The notes beneath the pieces are model-generated. The model saw nothing but the letters and a program-made list of their open reading frames with translations. It was not told the DNA's origin and did no database searches. Shown here piece after piece: positions 17,164-25,633 of a DNA stretch of 55,988 bases. The DNA lies in IMG/VR virus record IMGVR_UViG_3300042323_000878, positions 1 through 55,988 of that record; one strand, written 5' to 3'. The translations under genes were made by a program, and so were the position numbers. The first letter of the stretch is position 1, and each line of letters begins with the position of its first letter. This DNA comes from a virus.

Positions 17164-17643
17164 TTAAGCTTGTCCTGCAGCTTTCACCATCAACTTTTCC
17201 ATCGCAGCAAGTTCTGCGTCATTCAACCCTTTAAGGTCGATGTTTCTCGTCTGTATCGCACCGCCATTGAGCCCGGTCAATTCACTGCGTGCCAACTTAG
17301 GCACGTGGTACTCGACAACGGATTGAAACAAGTTAAATGCACGCTCAGGGTTTGGCCTGACCAAGTAGACAGGATTGCCTTCAGAATCGTACACCGGCTT
17401 ACCGTCTTTGTCGAGCAACACTTCGCCGTTAGCAACCTTGTCTAGCCAACCTTCAAGGCGGTGTGCGTTGCCATCCACGAACTCAGCAATCGCTGCTTTG
17501 GCGGTCAAAGTAATTTTGTTCTGTGTACCAACGGCACGACCAGAACCTTTTGGCTTTGTCGAACCCGGCTTTGCACCGCCGCCATTATTCGACCCAGGCT
17601 TTGCCCCGCCCTTGTTCACCGGAGCAGGCGTTCTTAGCTGCAT
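17164..17643 (-). CDS. Terminase small subunit (probable)
   Basis: 159 aa. The first 40 residues are low-complexity and basic (KGGAKPGSNNGGG...), followed by a helical region with RAVGTQNKITLTAKAAIAEFV and the typical AFNLFQSVVEYHVPKLARSELTG segment near residue 105, seen in many small terminases. It would recognise phage DNA and load the large subunit, which begins at the next base. The N-terminal tail could be a DNA-binding arm. The call rests on position and the conserved segment. Confidence 0.7.
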   Translation of the reverse strand: MQLRTPAPVNKGGAKPGSNNGGGAKPGSTKPKGSGRAVGTQNKITLTAKAAIAEFVDGNAHRLEGWLDKVANGEVLLDKDGKPVYDSEGNPVYLVRPNPERAFNLFQSVVEYHVPKLARSELTGLNGGAIQTRNIDLKGLNDAELAAMEKLMVKAAGQA

Positions 17644-17668
17644 AAATCAACTCCTTCAGTCAGATTGT

Positions 17669-17695
17669 CCTTAACAGATTCTACACCTATTTTTT
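17669..17695 (-). promoter_or_regulatory. Possible promoter before small terminase
   Basis: On the minus strand TTGTCA, about 15 bases, then TAGAAT, overlapping the end of the VRR-NUC gene. Spacing is short for sigma-70 and it does not match the four PL promoters, so it is a weak candidate for starting the terminase operon. Confidence 0.35.
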
Positions 17696-18160
17696 ATTTG
17701 ACAACATCTCTATCTGCAGTGGTTTGCTCTTGCCAAAAGGATCCAGGAAGCGCGTTAACCAATTAGGGATGTGATCACCATAGACATACCCCAACAACTC
17801 CTTGTAAGCCTCATCTGCCCCTTCACAAACGGTGACTTTGTAACCTTTTTGCCTCAACTTCACAATCAACGCGTCTTGCTCTTGGCTTGTTTTGCCCCCG
17901 ATCCGTTTCATCTCGATAAACAACCCGCAATATGGCGGTCTTGGCTCGGCAAGGAATAAATCCGGTGCTCCTGACAAAACTCCTTCTCTTTTCATCTGTG
18001 CCGCTACTCGAAGATCTCTTTTGCCTCCGTTTGGGATGGACATAAAAACCAGGTCAGGATGAAAGTTGCGCACCCTGGCCACAAGCGTAGTTTGCTCGCT
18101 AGATTCCGATTTTGGCTTGGCTTTAACCGGTCCAGGTTTGACTACTTTTGGCTTGATCAT
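17687..18160 (-). CDS. VRR-NUC domain nuclease
   Basis: 157 aa. After a Lys/Pro-rich leader, residues 25-130 have the VRR-NUC order: FMSIPNGGKRD, GVLSGAPDLFLAEPRP, GLFIEMKRIGG (the E-x-K of the PD-(D/E)xK core) and QDALIVKLRQKGYKVTVCEGADEA. Such stand-alone phage nucleases are thought to act on branched DNA before or during packaging, like a Holliday-junction resolvase. It lies between the origin-like repeat cluster and the terminase genes, a sensible place for that role. Confidence 0.85.
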   Translation of the reverse strand: MIKPKVVKPGPVKAKPKSESSEQTTLVARVRNFHPDLVFMSIPNGGKRDLRVAAQMKREGVLSGAPDLFLAEPRPPYCGLFIEMKRIGGKTSQEQDALIVKLRQKGYKVTVCEGADEAYKELLGYVYGDHIPNWLTRFLDPFGKSKPLQIEMLSNKK

Positions 18161-18371
18161 TTTGGTTCGCGGTTCGGGTTCGAGTTTACTTCCAGTCCGT
18201 TCCCGGTATTTAAGCGCATATCATTATTTTTGTATTTCATATATTACCTGCCGGCAGCCAACTTTATAGTATTATCTCGAACCTCGAACCTTTTAGATAT
18301 AAATATCATATAAATCAATAACTTAAATAGGTTCGTGTTTAGGTTCGGGTTTAGGTTCGGGTTCGAATAAA
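18161..18371. other. Putative replication origin with GGTTCG iterons
   Basis: This 211-base gap has nine GGTTCG hexamers: direct at 18164, 18171, 18177, 18330, 18342, 18354 and 18360, inverted at 18278 and 18285. Those at 18330-18354 are spaced exactly 12 bases. Between the groups lie a perfect palindrome CTGCCGGCAG (18248-18257) and a nearly pure A/T stretch (18291-18329). Iterons plus an AT-rich melting region beside the PrimPol-helicase gene fit an origin. No strand-skew or functional evidence is available. Confidence 0.55.
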
Positions 18372-20756
18372 TTAGCTCAAAAGGTCATTTGCACCGGGTT
18401 TTTCAAGCACGGACCTTACAAGCTCGTTAATCTCCGATCGACTTTTTTCTTTGAACTCTCTGAATGTCGAACCTTTTACCCAAATTGTGCAAGCTTTTCC
18501 TTCCCATTTCACAGGGTGTTCAAGGACCGAAAAGCCTAATTTCATGAGCATTTTATGTAATGCTTTGCCCTTAGGCACCTCAATATCTTCGACAAAACTG
18601 AGTGCTGTTGTGAAGTGTCTGCTAGACAAAATTTGGCTGTTGAAGCCATACCCACCCTCTTCAATGAGGTCTTTAACAACCCCAAAAGCATCGCTGACGT
18701 TTAGGCTGATCATCTGATTTTTAGCCAATGAGGTCGGTGCTTGGCCTTTTGGATTGAACAACGGGCTTAATTGGTATTCAATAAGCCACTTCCTAAGGCC
18801 AGGGCCATGATCTTTAATCGAGTCAAACAAGATGCTAAAGTAATCAGAATCAGCAACTGCTAGCAGCTCTTCTTGTGTATTAAATGGTGTAAATTGAACC
18901 CACCAGCGCCTATCAGTATCTTCTAAAGGCAGTGCATCGTGGTGGTTAGTAAAGGCAATGTAGTTGACTGTATTAGGGGCAACGTACTCATTTACACCCT
19001 TTGGGTGGATGGTAATTTGGTCATTTGTAATGTACGGTTTGATGGTATTCAGCACATCATGGCGGTTATGACCAACCATCCGGATCTCTTCCAAAACATT
19101 GACACAACGGCCAGCCGCCCAACTTGTAAAGCCAGTACCAAGCACCGAGGGTGACACAATGCCCACGTTTGGCATGCCCATGACCCCCATCATCAAGTTG
19201 ACAAGCACTGATTTACCATCACCCTCAATGCCTTTAATTAGAGGTGCCCAGCGGATCTTTTCACCTGGATTCTGGACACAATAAGCAATCCAACTAAGCA
19301 TGATCTCGACTGAATAAGTTTCAACCAAGATCATTGCAAGGTGGGCTTTAACCACCTCAATCGCCTTAAGATCGCCAGGGCTAAACGTTACAGGTATGTC
19401 TGGTGGGCTGTTTCTGTTGTATTCATTGGCGCACGGTGCGCCGTTAAGATCAAACAAATCATCAGCCATGGGTAGATAGATGATTTTATCTGGCGTTGGT
19501 ATACGAAACAAGTCAAGAGCCAAAGTTGCAGCCGAGTCGTCACCACAATGCCTGTTAAACATAGCTGCAAAGCCTTGCTGGCTAACTTTGCGTTTAGTCG
19601 TAACATTAAAAAACTTGTCTTCATGGGTCACATAAACCCAATCAGCCAACCATTCAGGCACGCCTTCATGCACCTTCGGTTTAATCAAACCTTTAGCATC
19701 GCCGATAGAAATTGGAAAGCCTAGATCCTTAAACTTGGTTTTAAGGATGCCAGCAAGGACCCCTCTGCTTAAATGATCCAACCCTAACTCTGCTTTGATC
19801 CCATCGACAACTGTGGTCCTTAAGCTCTCCAAATCGGTTTCACTCTCAATGGTAGTCTTGCATCTGTCAAACGTGCGTTGTTGCTCGGCTTTCTTGTGCT
19901 CACCTGCGCGCATAATGATCGAGGCAAGCGTTACGGCGCCTTGACCACCGTCCCGCTGCTCACTAAATGAATCCCACTTAGCTTCTAGTTCCCGCCGGTC
20001 ATAAGAACCTGTTTGTCGGCTTACTTTGTCCCAAAGCTCCATCCATTCTTCATCTCCACGGCCCTGATGATGCAAAGCCATGCCGAGTTGAAGCCAAAGA
20101 TCATAGGGTTCAATGTCGCCAACGTAGGGCAGCAACTCATTTTCAACACGGTCGAGGTCCCAGTCAGAAAGAGGGGGCTTATATGCCTCAAGAGAAAACG
20201 ATTCATTAGAGCTAAAATGCTCTTCAACAAACCAACTAACATCTTGAATGGAGGATGGTAAAGCTTCATGTCCATTAAGCTGATGGCCAGTGACTGTAAA
20301 GTAACGACCATCTCTATAAACTTCGATGTTGCCTTTTTTGCCGTTGATTGCAAGGTTGGACTTGGTGAATAGTTTAATGCCTGTGCCTGATGGACTTGTC
20401 TCGGCGTATCCATCAACTCGGTCTAACAAGTCTTTAGCCAACGGACTCATGACCCCATTAACGATGCACTTATCCAAATCGATGCCTTGAATGCCGTCAC
20501 TGCCATCAAAGGCTATACCGATGCCCTCATAACCTTCCATGAGGTAGGTGTCTAGAGCATCTTCAAAACTTGACCAATGCTTTGGATTAGTTACCTGGGC
20601 CAAACGACCATTAACCTGGTGTGGTACTTTCTTCCAAACTATCTCACCACTCTTTTTGACTGATTGCTCAAGTTTCCATACAACCCAGCGATGGATTGCT
20701 TTAAGCTCTTGAGGGATTGATTCTGGTTTGACAGCTAATGGTGTTGGTCGGCTCAT
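18372..20756 (-). CDS. PrimPol-SF3 helicase (D5-like) replication protein
   Basis: 794 aa. N-terminal PrimPol domain: GIDLDKC (91-97, metal acidic pair), ETSPSGTGIKLF (119-130) and IEVYRDGRYFTVTGH (144-158). A PriCT-like region follows (DLWLQLGMALHHQGRGDEEW, about 219-238). The C-terminal SF3 helicase has GIEGDGKS (509-516), CVNVLEE (551-557) and YIAFTNHHDALP (599-610), then DRRWW. It unwinds DNA and makes primers. It overlaps the upstream 71-aa gene by 4 bases and is read toward the iteron cluster. Confidence 0.88.
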   Translation of the reverse strand: MSRPTPLAVKPESIPQELKAIHRWVVWKLEQSVKKSGEIVWKKVPHQVNGRLAQVTNPKHWSSFEDALDTYLMEGYEGIGIAFDGSDGIQGIDLDKCIVNGVMSPLAKDLLDRVDGYAETSPSGTGIKLFTKSNLAINGKKGNIEVYRDGRYFTVTGHQLNGHEALPSSIQDVSWFVEEHFSSNESFSLEAYKPPLSDWDLDRVENELLPYVGDIEPYDLWLQLGMALHHQGRGDEEWMELWDKVSRQTGSYDRRELEAKWDSFSEQRDGGQGAVTLASIIMRAGEHKKAEQQRTFDRCKTTIESETDLESLRTTVVDGIKAELGLDHLSRGVLAGILKTKFKDLGFPISIGDAKGLIKPKVHEGVPEWLADWVYVTHEDKFFNVTTKRKVSQQGFAAMFNRHCGDDSAATLALDLFRIPTPDKIIYLPMADDLFDLNGAPCANEYNRNSPPDIPVTFSPGDLKAIEVVKAHLAMILVETYSVEIMLSWIAYCVQNPGEKIRWAPLIKGIEGDGKSVLVNLMMGVMGMPNVGIVSPSVLGTGFTSWAAGRCVNVLEEIRMVGHNRHDVLNTIKPYITNDQITIHPKGVNEYVAPNTVNYIAFTNHHDALPLEDTDRRWWVQFTPFNTQEELLAVADSDYFSILFDSIKDHGPGLRKWLIEYQLSPLFNPKGQAPTSLAKNQMISLNVSDAFGVVKDLIEEGGYGFNSQILSSRHFTTALSFVEDIEVPKGKALHKMLMKLGFSVLEHPVKWEGKACTIWVKGSTFREFKEKSRSEINELVRSVLEKPGANDLLS

Positions 20757-20968
20757 TGCGCAGACCTTTCACGTTCAATCATCATGTCTACCAGGGTTAG
20801 TATATTCGTGGCATTAACGTCACGAAGCTTAAGGCCGATGAGGACTGACCTGGCGGTATAGATCAATGAATGGAGTTCCTCAACAGACTTGACCATTCCT
20901 GGACCAAAGTCAGTTAAAGGCTTAGTCTCAAGCGCAGAAAAGTACGGGCCTTGATCATCATCTTCCAT
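20753..20968 (-). CDS. Small acidic protein before the PrimPol-helicase
   Basis: 71 aa, starting MEDDDQGPYFSALETKPLTDF. ATG 20968 was chosen because AAGGA lies 7 bases before it; an upstream ATG at 21010 would add 14 residues but has no ribosome site. The C-terminal half is probably helical. ATGA overlap with the PrimPol gene suggests a fixed partner or regulator of replication. No family recognised. Confidence 0.6.
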   Translation of the reverse strand: MEDDDQGPYFSALETKPLTDFGPGMVKSVEELHSLIYTARSVLIGLKLRDVNATNILTLVDMMIERERSAQ

Positions 20969-21056
20969 AGCGGGTTCCTTAAACAACAAAAATGAGAAAG
21001 TATCATACACTAAAAATTAGATGTACAATCATTGGACACTAACTTTTTAAATCAAA
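20969..21056. promoter_or_regulatory. Divergent promoter/operator between the two transcription blocks
   Basis: The gap separates the minus-strand replication and late block from the plus-strand early block. It holds one TGTACA (21022-21027). On the plus strand TACAAT (21024-21029) could be a -10 box. On the minus strand TTGTAC with TATGAT or TGATAC 15-17 bases further could serve the PrimPol genes. TGTACA recurs at all main plus-strand promoters, so it is a candidate operator for the neighbouring HTH protein. Confidence 0.5.
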
Positions 21057-21311
21057 ATGACAAAAGACCCGCACCTTCAAGAAGCTTGCCAAAAGGCTCT
21101 CGAGACTCTCCTGGCCCACTTTGGTACCAAAGCAGAAATGGCGCGCAAAGCCGGTATGAGTCGCAACGCCGTAGGGCTTTGGTTCACTAGAGGCCAAGTA
21201 GGTAGAAAAGCAGCAATCAAGTTTGGCAAGATGAAGGCGTTAGGTCTTAGCAAAGAAGATATGCGGCCAGATGTGGTTGACTGGACCCCTATGAAGAAAC
21301 GTAAAAAATAG
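21057..21311 (+). CDS. Cro/YdaS-like HTH regulator
   Basis: 84 aa. Residues 18-55 form a helix-turn-helix: HFGTKAEMARKAGMSRNAVGLWFTRG, followed by AIKFGKMKALGLSKEDMRPDV, the typical C-terminal part of small YdaS/Cro-type phage regulators. A basic tail KKRKK ends it. It is the first plus-strand gene, next to the divergent promoter. Few bases and no clear ribosome site lie before ATG, so a leaderless or weakly translated message is possible. TGTACA elements around the early promoters are its likely targets. Confidence 0.7.
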   Translation: MTKDPHLQEACQKALETLLAHFGTKAEMARKAGMSRNAVGLWFTRGQVGRKAAIKFGKMKALGLSKEDMRPDVVDWTPMKKRKK

Positions 21312-21364
21312 TTGTACAACTCTTAAAAAAGTAGTGTACAATGCACTTACGGCAACATCGCCGT
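21312..21364 (+). promoter_or_regulatory. Promoter-leader module P1
   Basis: TTGTAC (21312-21317), 19 bases, TACAAT (21337-21342); two TGTACA sites have centres 22 bases (two helix turns) apart. The leader then has a hairpin ACGGC-AACATC-GCCGT (21349-21364) and ATGTTGTAAAGG before the 77-aa gene. About 60 bases are nearly identical to module P3 at 33185. The element starts at the stop codon of the HTH gene. Confidence 0.7.
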
Positions 21365-21390
21365 CTTAATGTTGTAAAGGAAAATTAAAA

Positions 21391-21624
21391 ATGAACGCAA
21401 AAGATTTCACCCCGGCCCAAGCAGACGCTTGGATCAAACAAGAATTCGGCAAAATAAAAACTAAGACGGACGCCAGCAATTTCTTAGCAAGTTACGCAAA
21501 AAGCGATTGCTTGTTTTTTGCGACAGAAGCTGGCATCGCTTCTGGACTCCGCATGCCCAACGCGCGCAATGCCCGCCATAAATTGTCAGCGATGGTGCAA
21601 GAAAAAATCTTCCCAGAATCTTGA
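21391..21624 (+). CDS. Small early protein, unknown function
   Basis: 77 aa, starting MNAKDFTPAQADAWIKQEFG, mixed charge, likely helical, with one Cys. It is the first product of module P1 and has a good ribosome site (AAAGGAAA) 10 bases before ATG. Genes at this place, first in a strong early transcript, often take over host functions, but nothing in the sequence names a target. Confidence 0.65.
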   Translation: MNAKDFTPAQADAWIKQEFGKIKTKTDASNFLASYAKSDCLFFATEAGIASGLRMPNARNARHKLSAMVQEKIFPES

Positions 21625-21649
21625 AATTCAACCCAGAAAGGAAATCATC

Positions 21650-21748
21650 ATGACCTCGCTCGTCCTCCCGCGCGCCGAAGCTCGGTTCCAAGATTTTGCG
21701 GATTGCTTGTCCATGACCGAAACTTTTGAAGCGATTGCTGCCCAGTAA
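21650..21748 (+). CDS. 32-aa microprotein
   Basis: ATG 21650 has AGAAAGGAAATC before it. The peptide starts MTSLVLPRAEARFQDF and is acidic at its end (TETFEAIAAQ). An in-frame upstream start exists but lies inside the 77-aa gene and has no ribosome site. Function unknown; it belongs to the same early operon. Confidence 0.5.
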   Translation: MTSLVLPRAEARFQDFADCLSMTETFEAIAAQ

Positions 21749-21753
21749 CCCTT

Positions 21754-21867
21754 ATGAAATTCAGTTTGGCTCTAGCCATCATTGTGTGCCTACTTCCTTT
21801 TGTGGGTTTAGGCATGCTTGCAACTAAATGGATCAGTCAACTGTGGGTATGGGCTGAGTCAAAATGA
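21754..21867 (+). CDS. 37-aa single-pass membrane microprotein
   Basis: Starts MKFSLALAIIVCLLPFVGLG, one hydrophobic membrane segment (residues 3-24), then a short Trp-rich tail (KWISQLWVWAESK). The ATG is 5 bases after the previous stop and its TGA overlaps the helicase ATG (ATGA). It could insert in the inner membrane; the role is unknown. Confidence 0.5.
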   Translation: MKFSLALAIIVCLLPFVGLGMLATKWISQLWVWAESK

Positions 21868-23411
21868 AGCTATACAAGCATCAACCTCAGGCAGTTGAAT
21901 GGCTTAAGCCGCGACCTAAGGCTTTGTTGGCATTGGACATGGGCCTTGGCAAATCATGCATAGCTAGCTTAGACCTTCAAGCGCCTGCCTTGGTTGTGTG
22001 CCCCGCGTCACTCAAACTCAACTGGAAAGCAGAGCTAAAGATGTGGCGGCCTGAGCTAACTAGCCATGTCGTCAAGCAGGCAAAAGATGTACTCTTGCCT
22101 GCTGATGTGACGATCATTAACTACGACATTTTAGATAGAGTAGATTTACCAACCCACAAAACACTTATTGTTGACGAATGTCACTACATTAAGTCACATA
22201 AGGCCAAGCGCACAAAGCTAATGATGCGGTTGATTAAGGCCGCAGACCGGGTGCGCTTACTTAGTGGTACACCTATCTCAAACAGACCCAATGAGTTGTG
22301 GACTTTGATGTATAGCATTGGTGCTACCAAACTAGGCTGGTTTGAATTTGGTCGTCGGTTTTGTGCAGGTTGGATGACTCCTTGGGGCAGCTTTGACGTG
22401 TCTGGCTCAAGCAACGAAGAGTCATTGAGAGACTTGCTTAATCCGGTTATGTTGCGAATGACGAAAGAGCAGTGTATCGATTTGCCTGAAAAGACTTACC
22501 GGGTAATCGAGCTTGATTTGCCTGTTGACAAACGCGAAAAGCAGTTTACACAAGCGCAGATTGAAAGGCCTGACAGTATCCCTTTTGAAGCTATATCTGA
22601 CATAAGGCGCATGAACGCTGAGCGCAAGTTAGATCAGTCTGTAAGCTACATAAAAGACGTGCTTGAACAAACCGATAAGGTTGTTGTTTTCGCGCACCAC
22701 ACCCACATTATAGCGGCTCTAGAGGGCGCTTTAATTGTTTACTCACCTGTAGTGCTTACAGGAGCAACGAAGAATGATGACCGACACGCGGTTGTCACAA
22801 GGTTTCAAACAGACCCTACTTGCCGTGTGTTTATAGGTAACATTAAAGCTGCAGGCGTTGGTCTTACACTCACAGCAGCAAGTCACGTTGTGTTTGTTGA
22901 ATCGAGTTGGTCGCCGGCCGAGCTTAAACAAGCCGGTGATCGCTGTCACAGGATTGGTCAAAAGAACAACGTCACAATTGATCTTTTGTCAATAGGGGGA
23001 AGTATTGATGCTCTGATACTCCACTCGGTACTTACAAAAATGGGCGTAATCGACAACATTATTACGGAGTCTACTGACATGAACGAGAAACTAATTGCAA
23101 CCAAGCTGCGCGAGCTGGCTAACCTGTTTGATATGGCCGAAGAGGCACCTGCCGTTGAACAAGAGGCGCCTAAGCAAAAGGCCAAGCCGGTACCTACGGA
23201 TCCTGAGAAGCAAATCGAGTTGTCCATTGAAACTACTAACCAAGCTGGACCAACGCTTGACTCTTTAAGGAATGCAATGGCCAAACTGATCGGCGCAGGC
23301 AAACGTGATCAAGCCCTTGCCATCCTGGCTAAGTTGGGCGTGGCTAAGGTCAGTGAAATTCCAGAAGAACGATTTGCTGAGGCCATGCAGTTGGTTAAGG
23401 AAGCTTCTTAA
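21864..23411 (+). CDS. SNF2/SMARCAL1-like DNA helicase
   Basis: 515 aa. Motif I DMGLGKS (25-31), Ia VVCPASLKLNW, II DECH (104-107), III LLSGTPISNRPNELW (133-146), and in the second RecA-like domain VVVFAHHTHI, GVGLTLTAASHVVF (331-344) and QAGDRCHRIGQ (356-366). The order is that of SNF2-type translocases such as SMARCAL1. The C-terminal 100 residues are Glu/Lys/Pro-rich and specific to this phage. It likely remodels forks or recombination intermediates. It is followed by the DUF2800 nuclease with a one-base overlap (TAATG). Confidence 0.88.
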   Translation: MKLYKHQPQAVEWLKPRPKALLALDMGLGKSCIASLDLQAPALVVCPASLKLNWKAELKMWRPELTSHVVKQAKDVLLPADVTIINYDILDRVDLPTHKTLIVDECHYIKSHKAKRTKLMMRLIKAADRVRLLSGTPISNRPNELWTLMYSIGATKLGWFEFGRRFCAGWMTPWGSFDVSGSSNEESLRDLLNPVMLRMTKEQCIDLPEKTYRVIELDLPVDKREKQFTQAQIERPDSIPFEAISDIRRMNAERKLDQSVSYIKDVLEQTDKVVVFAHHTHIIAALEGALIVYSPVVLTGATKNDDRHAVVTRFQTDPTCRVFIGNIKAAGVGLTLTAASHVVFVESSWSPAELKQAGDRCHRIGQKNNVTIDLLSIGGSIDALILHSVLTKMGVIDNIITESTDMNEKLIATKLRELANLFDMAEEAPAVEQEAPKQKAKPVPTDPEKQIELSIETTNQAGPTLDSLRNAMAKLIGAGKRDQALAILAKLGVAKVSEIPEERFAEAMQLVKEAS

Positions 23412-24514
23412 TGGCACACGCTAAACTTAGTCCGTCGGCCAGTGCCCGCTGGCTCACATGCCCAGGCTCTGTTTGGCTTGAACCAGATTTACCTGGCGGT
23501 GGGTCAAGCGTGTACGCAGAAAAAGGCACCGCTATGCACGAAGTGTCTGAGCAGTGCTTGACTAAAAGCTTATCACCTTCGTCATTCATCGGCAAAACAA
23601 TCAACCATCACATCATCACCCATGATATGGTTGAGTTGGTTCAAGTCTATGTTAACTACATCAATGCACTTGAAGGCGACAAGTTTTACGAAGAGAAAGT
23701 CACACTCGCAGAAGTAATCAACGACTGCTTTGGCACAGCTGACGCAATAGTGGTGTATGGTCCGCTAATGCGAGTAATCGACCTTAAAACAGGCGGTGGG
23801 GTTCGAGTAGAGGCAGAGGGCAATACCCAGCTACTCTGCTATGCGCTTGGTGCATACCTTAAATATGCGCCGGTTTATGACATTGAAACCATAGTGGTGA
23901 CCATTGTCCAACCACCAATGAACAGCATTGACTCATGGACTATCACTCTTGATGAATTGTTGTCCTTTGCCGAAGAGCTCAAGCGTGCATACGTAGCAAT
24001 ACAAAATGAACCTAACAAGTATGTAGCTAGTGAGAAAGCATGTAAATGGTGTCATGCAAGAGTTAAATGCCCTGAGATGAAGCGGCTCGCCGGAGAAGCT
24101 GCTGCATTGGACTTTGCAGGTTTAGAACCAGACTCAGTTGACGAATGGATGCCTAAGCTCACCTTACTCAAATCCTTTATTGAGGCGGTTGAAGCTAAGG
24201 CTAAAGACACTCTCCTCAATGGTGGAATTGTCAAAGGCTACAAGGTGGTTGAAGGCCGCAAGAGTCGTGACTGGGCTGATGGAGCTGCCACTGAACTGTG
24301 GCTCAAACAACAAGGCTACGACGACATATACACTAAGCCTTCACTACTTAGCGTTGCGCAAATGGAAAAAGCGTTAAAAGGAGAGGCATTAGACTTGTCG
24401 CCATTAGTTAAGGTTAGCTATGGCCAACCAACCATTGCACCGGTAACAGATGGCAGAGCCGGTGTAGACAAAACCCAGTCAGCTAAAAAGGATTTTGAAC
24501 CCGTTACAAAATAG
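23411..24514 (+). CDS. DUF2800 PD-(D/E)xK exonuclease
   Basis: 367 aa. It starts with the DUF2800 pattern (KLSPSASARWLTCPGSVWLE), has AEKGTAMHEVSEQCL, the catalytic VIDLKTGGG (about 125-133) and QLLCYALGAYL, and the cysteine group CKWCHARVKCPEM (about 211-223), similar to the Fe-S cluster of Cas4/AddB nucleases. It probably resects DNA ends for recombination together with the SNF2 helicase and the DUF2815 protein. The last codons overlap module P2. Confidence 0.8.
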   Translation: MAHAKLSPSASARWLTCPGSVWLEPDLPGGGSSVYAEKGTAMHEVSEQCLTKSLSPSSFIGKTINHHIITHDMVELVQVYVNYINALEGDKFYEEKVTLAEVINDCFGTADAIVVYGPLMRVIDLKTGGGVRVEAEGNTQLLCYALGAYLKYAPVYDIETIVVTIVQPPMNSIDSWTITLDELLSFAEELKRAYVAIQNEPNKYVASEKACKWCHARVKCPEMKRLAGEAAALDFAGLEPDSVDEWMPKLTLLKSFIEAVEAKAKDTLLNGGIVKGYKVVEGRKSRDWADGAATELWLKQQGYDDIYTKPSLLSVAQMEKALKGEALDLSPLVKVSYGQPTIAPVTDGRAGVDKTQSAKKDFEPVTK

Positions 24515-24567
24515 TTGTACAACTCTTAAAAATCCGACGTATAATGCTACCACGACGCTTTTGTCGT
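24515..24567 (+). promoter_or_regulatory. Promoter-leader module P2
   Basis: TTGTAC (24515-24520), 19 bases, TATAAT (24540-24545, perfect -10). The leader hairpin is ACGAC-GCTTTT-GTCGT (24552-24567): the same shape and place as in P1 and P3, but with the middle base pair changed on both sides (G-C to A-T), and with a different loop. AATGTTGTAAAGG follows before the DUF932 gene. Confidence 0.75.
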
Positions 24568-24589
24568 ATCAATGTTGTAAAGGTATATC

Positions 24590-25546
24590 ATGGCACACGA
24601 ACTCGATTTCTCTAATGGTCAAGCTAACGTTGCACTTGCCAAAAAAGGTGCATGGCATGGTCTTGGTCAAATCCTCGAAGCAGGTCAATCAATCGACGTA
24701 TGGGCAAAAGCTGCAGGCTTGACCCATACTGTCGAGCGTTCGGCCGTTCAATTTCAAGATCACGAAGGATCTTTTGCAGCCTTTCCTGGCAAAGATGTGC
24801 TTTATCGCTCAGATACATTTGCACCTCTCGGTGTGGTTAGCAACGAGTATAACATCGTTCAACCTGCAGATGTGCTTGACTTCTTTGCTCGTCTTGCAGA
24901 GAACAATCATTTTGAACTTGAAAGCGCAGGGTGTTTGTCTGGTGGTAAGCGTATTTGGGCAATGGCAAAAGTCAATGACGGTGCTACCATAATTAACCAG
25001 GACGTTGTCAAACCTTATGTCTTGTTGGCAACATCATACGATGGCACTCTCGCTACCACAGCGCGTTTTACCAGTGTTCGTGTTGTGTGCAGCAATACAC
25101 TCGGCTACGCTTCTGCTGAGTCCGGCGACACGGTTCGTATCAACCACTCAAAAGCATTTAGTGCTAAAGATGCTGCATTGGATTTAGGCATTGCACTCAA
25201 TGGCTTTGACAAGTTTCTTATTGAATCCCGCCTTCTTGCTAAGAAGCAAGTTAATGAGACCTTTGCGGTTCATTTCCTTAAAACACTTTTGCCTGTTAGC
25301 ATAGATGTAAAAACCAAAGAAGTACAACCTGTTGAAAAGACCAAAGCATTTAAATCCATCATGGCGTTGTTTAAAGGCAATGCGCTGGGCAATGAGTTTA
25401 TTGAAGCTGAAGGCACTGCTTGGGGGTTGCTTAATGCAGTCACAGAGCATGTTGATCACGGGCTGAACATGAACGCAGCATGGTTTGGCTATGGCAACAC
25501 TTTGAAAAATAAAGCACGCGGCCTTCTGATGGACGTTGTTGCTTAG
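24590..25546 (+). CDS. DUF932 (phage/plasmid TIGR03299-like) protein
   Basis: 318 aa. The typical start is LAKKGAWHGLGQILEAGQSIDVWAK, followed by LGVVSNEYNIVQPADVLDFF, LATSYDGTLATTARFTSVRVVCSNTLG and a helical C-terminal half. These fit DUF932, a common phage and plasmid family near recombination and replication genes; its biochemistry is not established. It has its own promoter-leader (P2) and a likely terminator behind it, so it may be made in large amounts. Confidence 0.8.
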   Translation: MAHELDFSNGQANVALAKKGAWHGLGQILEAGQSIDVWAKAAGLTHTVERSAVQFQDHEGSFAAFPGKDVLYRSDTFAPLGVVSNEYNIVQPADVLDFFARLAENNHFELESAGCLSGGKRIWAMAKVNDGATIINQDVVKPYVLLATSYDGTLATTARFTSVRVVCSNTLGYASAESGDTVRINHSKAFSAKDAALDLGIALNGFDKFLIESRLLAKKQVNETFAVHFLKTLLPVSIDVKTKEVQPVEKTKAFKSIMALFKGNALGNEFIEAEGTAWGLLNAVTEHVDHGLNMNAAWFGYGNTLKNKARGLLMDVVA

Positions 25547-25560
25547 CACGTAAATAGTTG

Positions 25561-25610
25561 CCCGATGCTATCTCATCGGGTTGCCAGGTCGGAAAGACGG
25601 CCATTTTTAT
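25561..25610 (+). terminator. Double hairpin with T-tract after DUF932 gene
   Basis: A perfect hairpin CCCGATG-CTATCT-CATCGGG (25561-25580) is followed by a second, imperfect stem (GCC-GTC paired with GAC-GGC, 25583-25601) and then CATTTTTAT. The second stem plus T run looks like an intrinsic terminator. The following leader (TTAATGTTGAAAG) resembles the ends of modules P1 and P2, so partial readthrough or processing into the DUF2815 gene is possible. Confidence 0.55.
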
Positions 25611-25633
25611 AACCTTAATGTTGAAAGTTAACT

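Noticed and set aside
18059-18313. 84-codon plus-strand open frame over the origin-like gap
   Set aside because: It starts inside the VRR-NUC gene on the other strand, has no ribosome site and poor protein-like composition; the repeats explain the region better.
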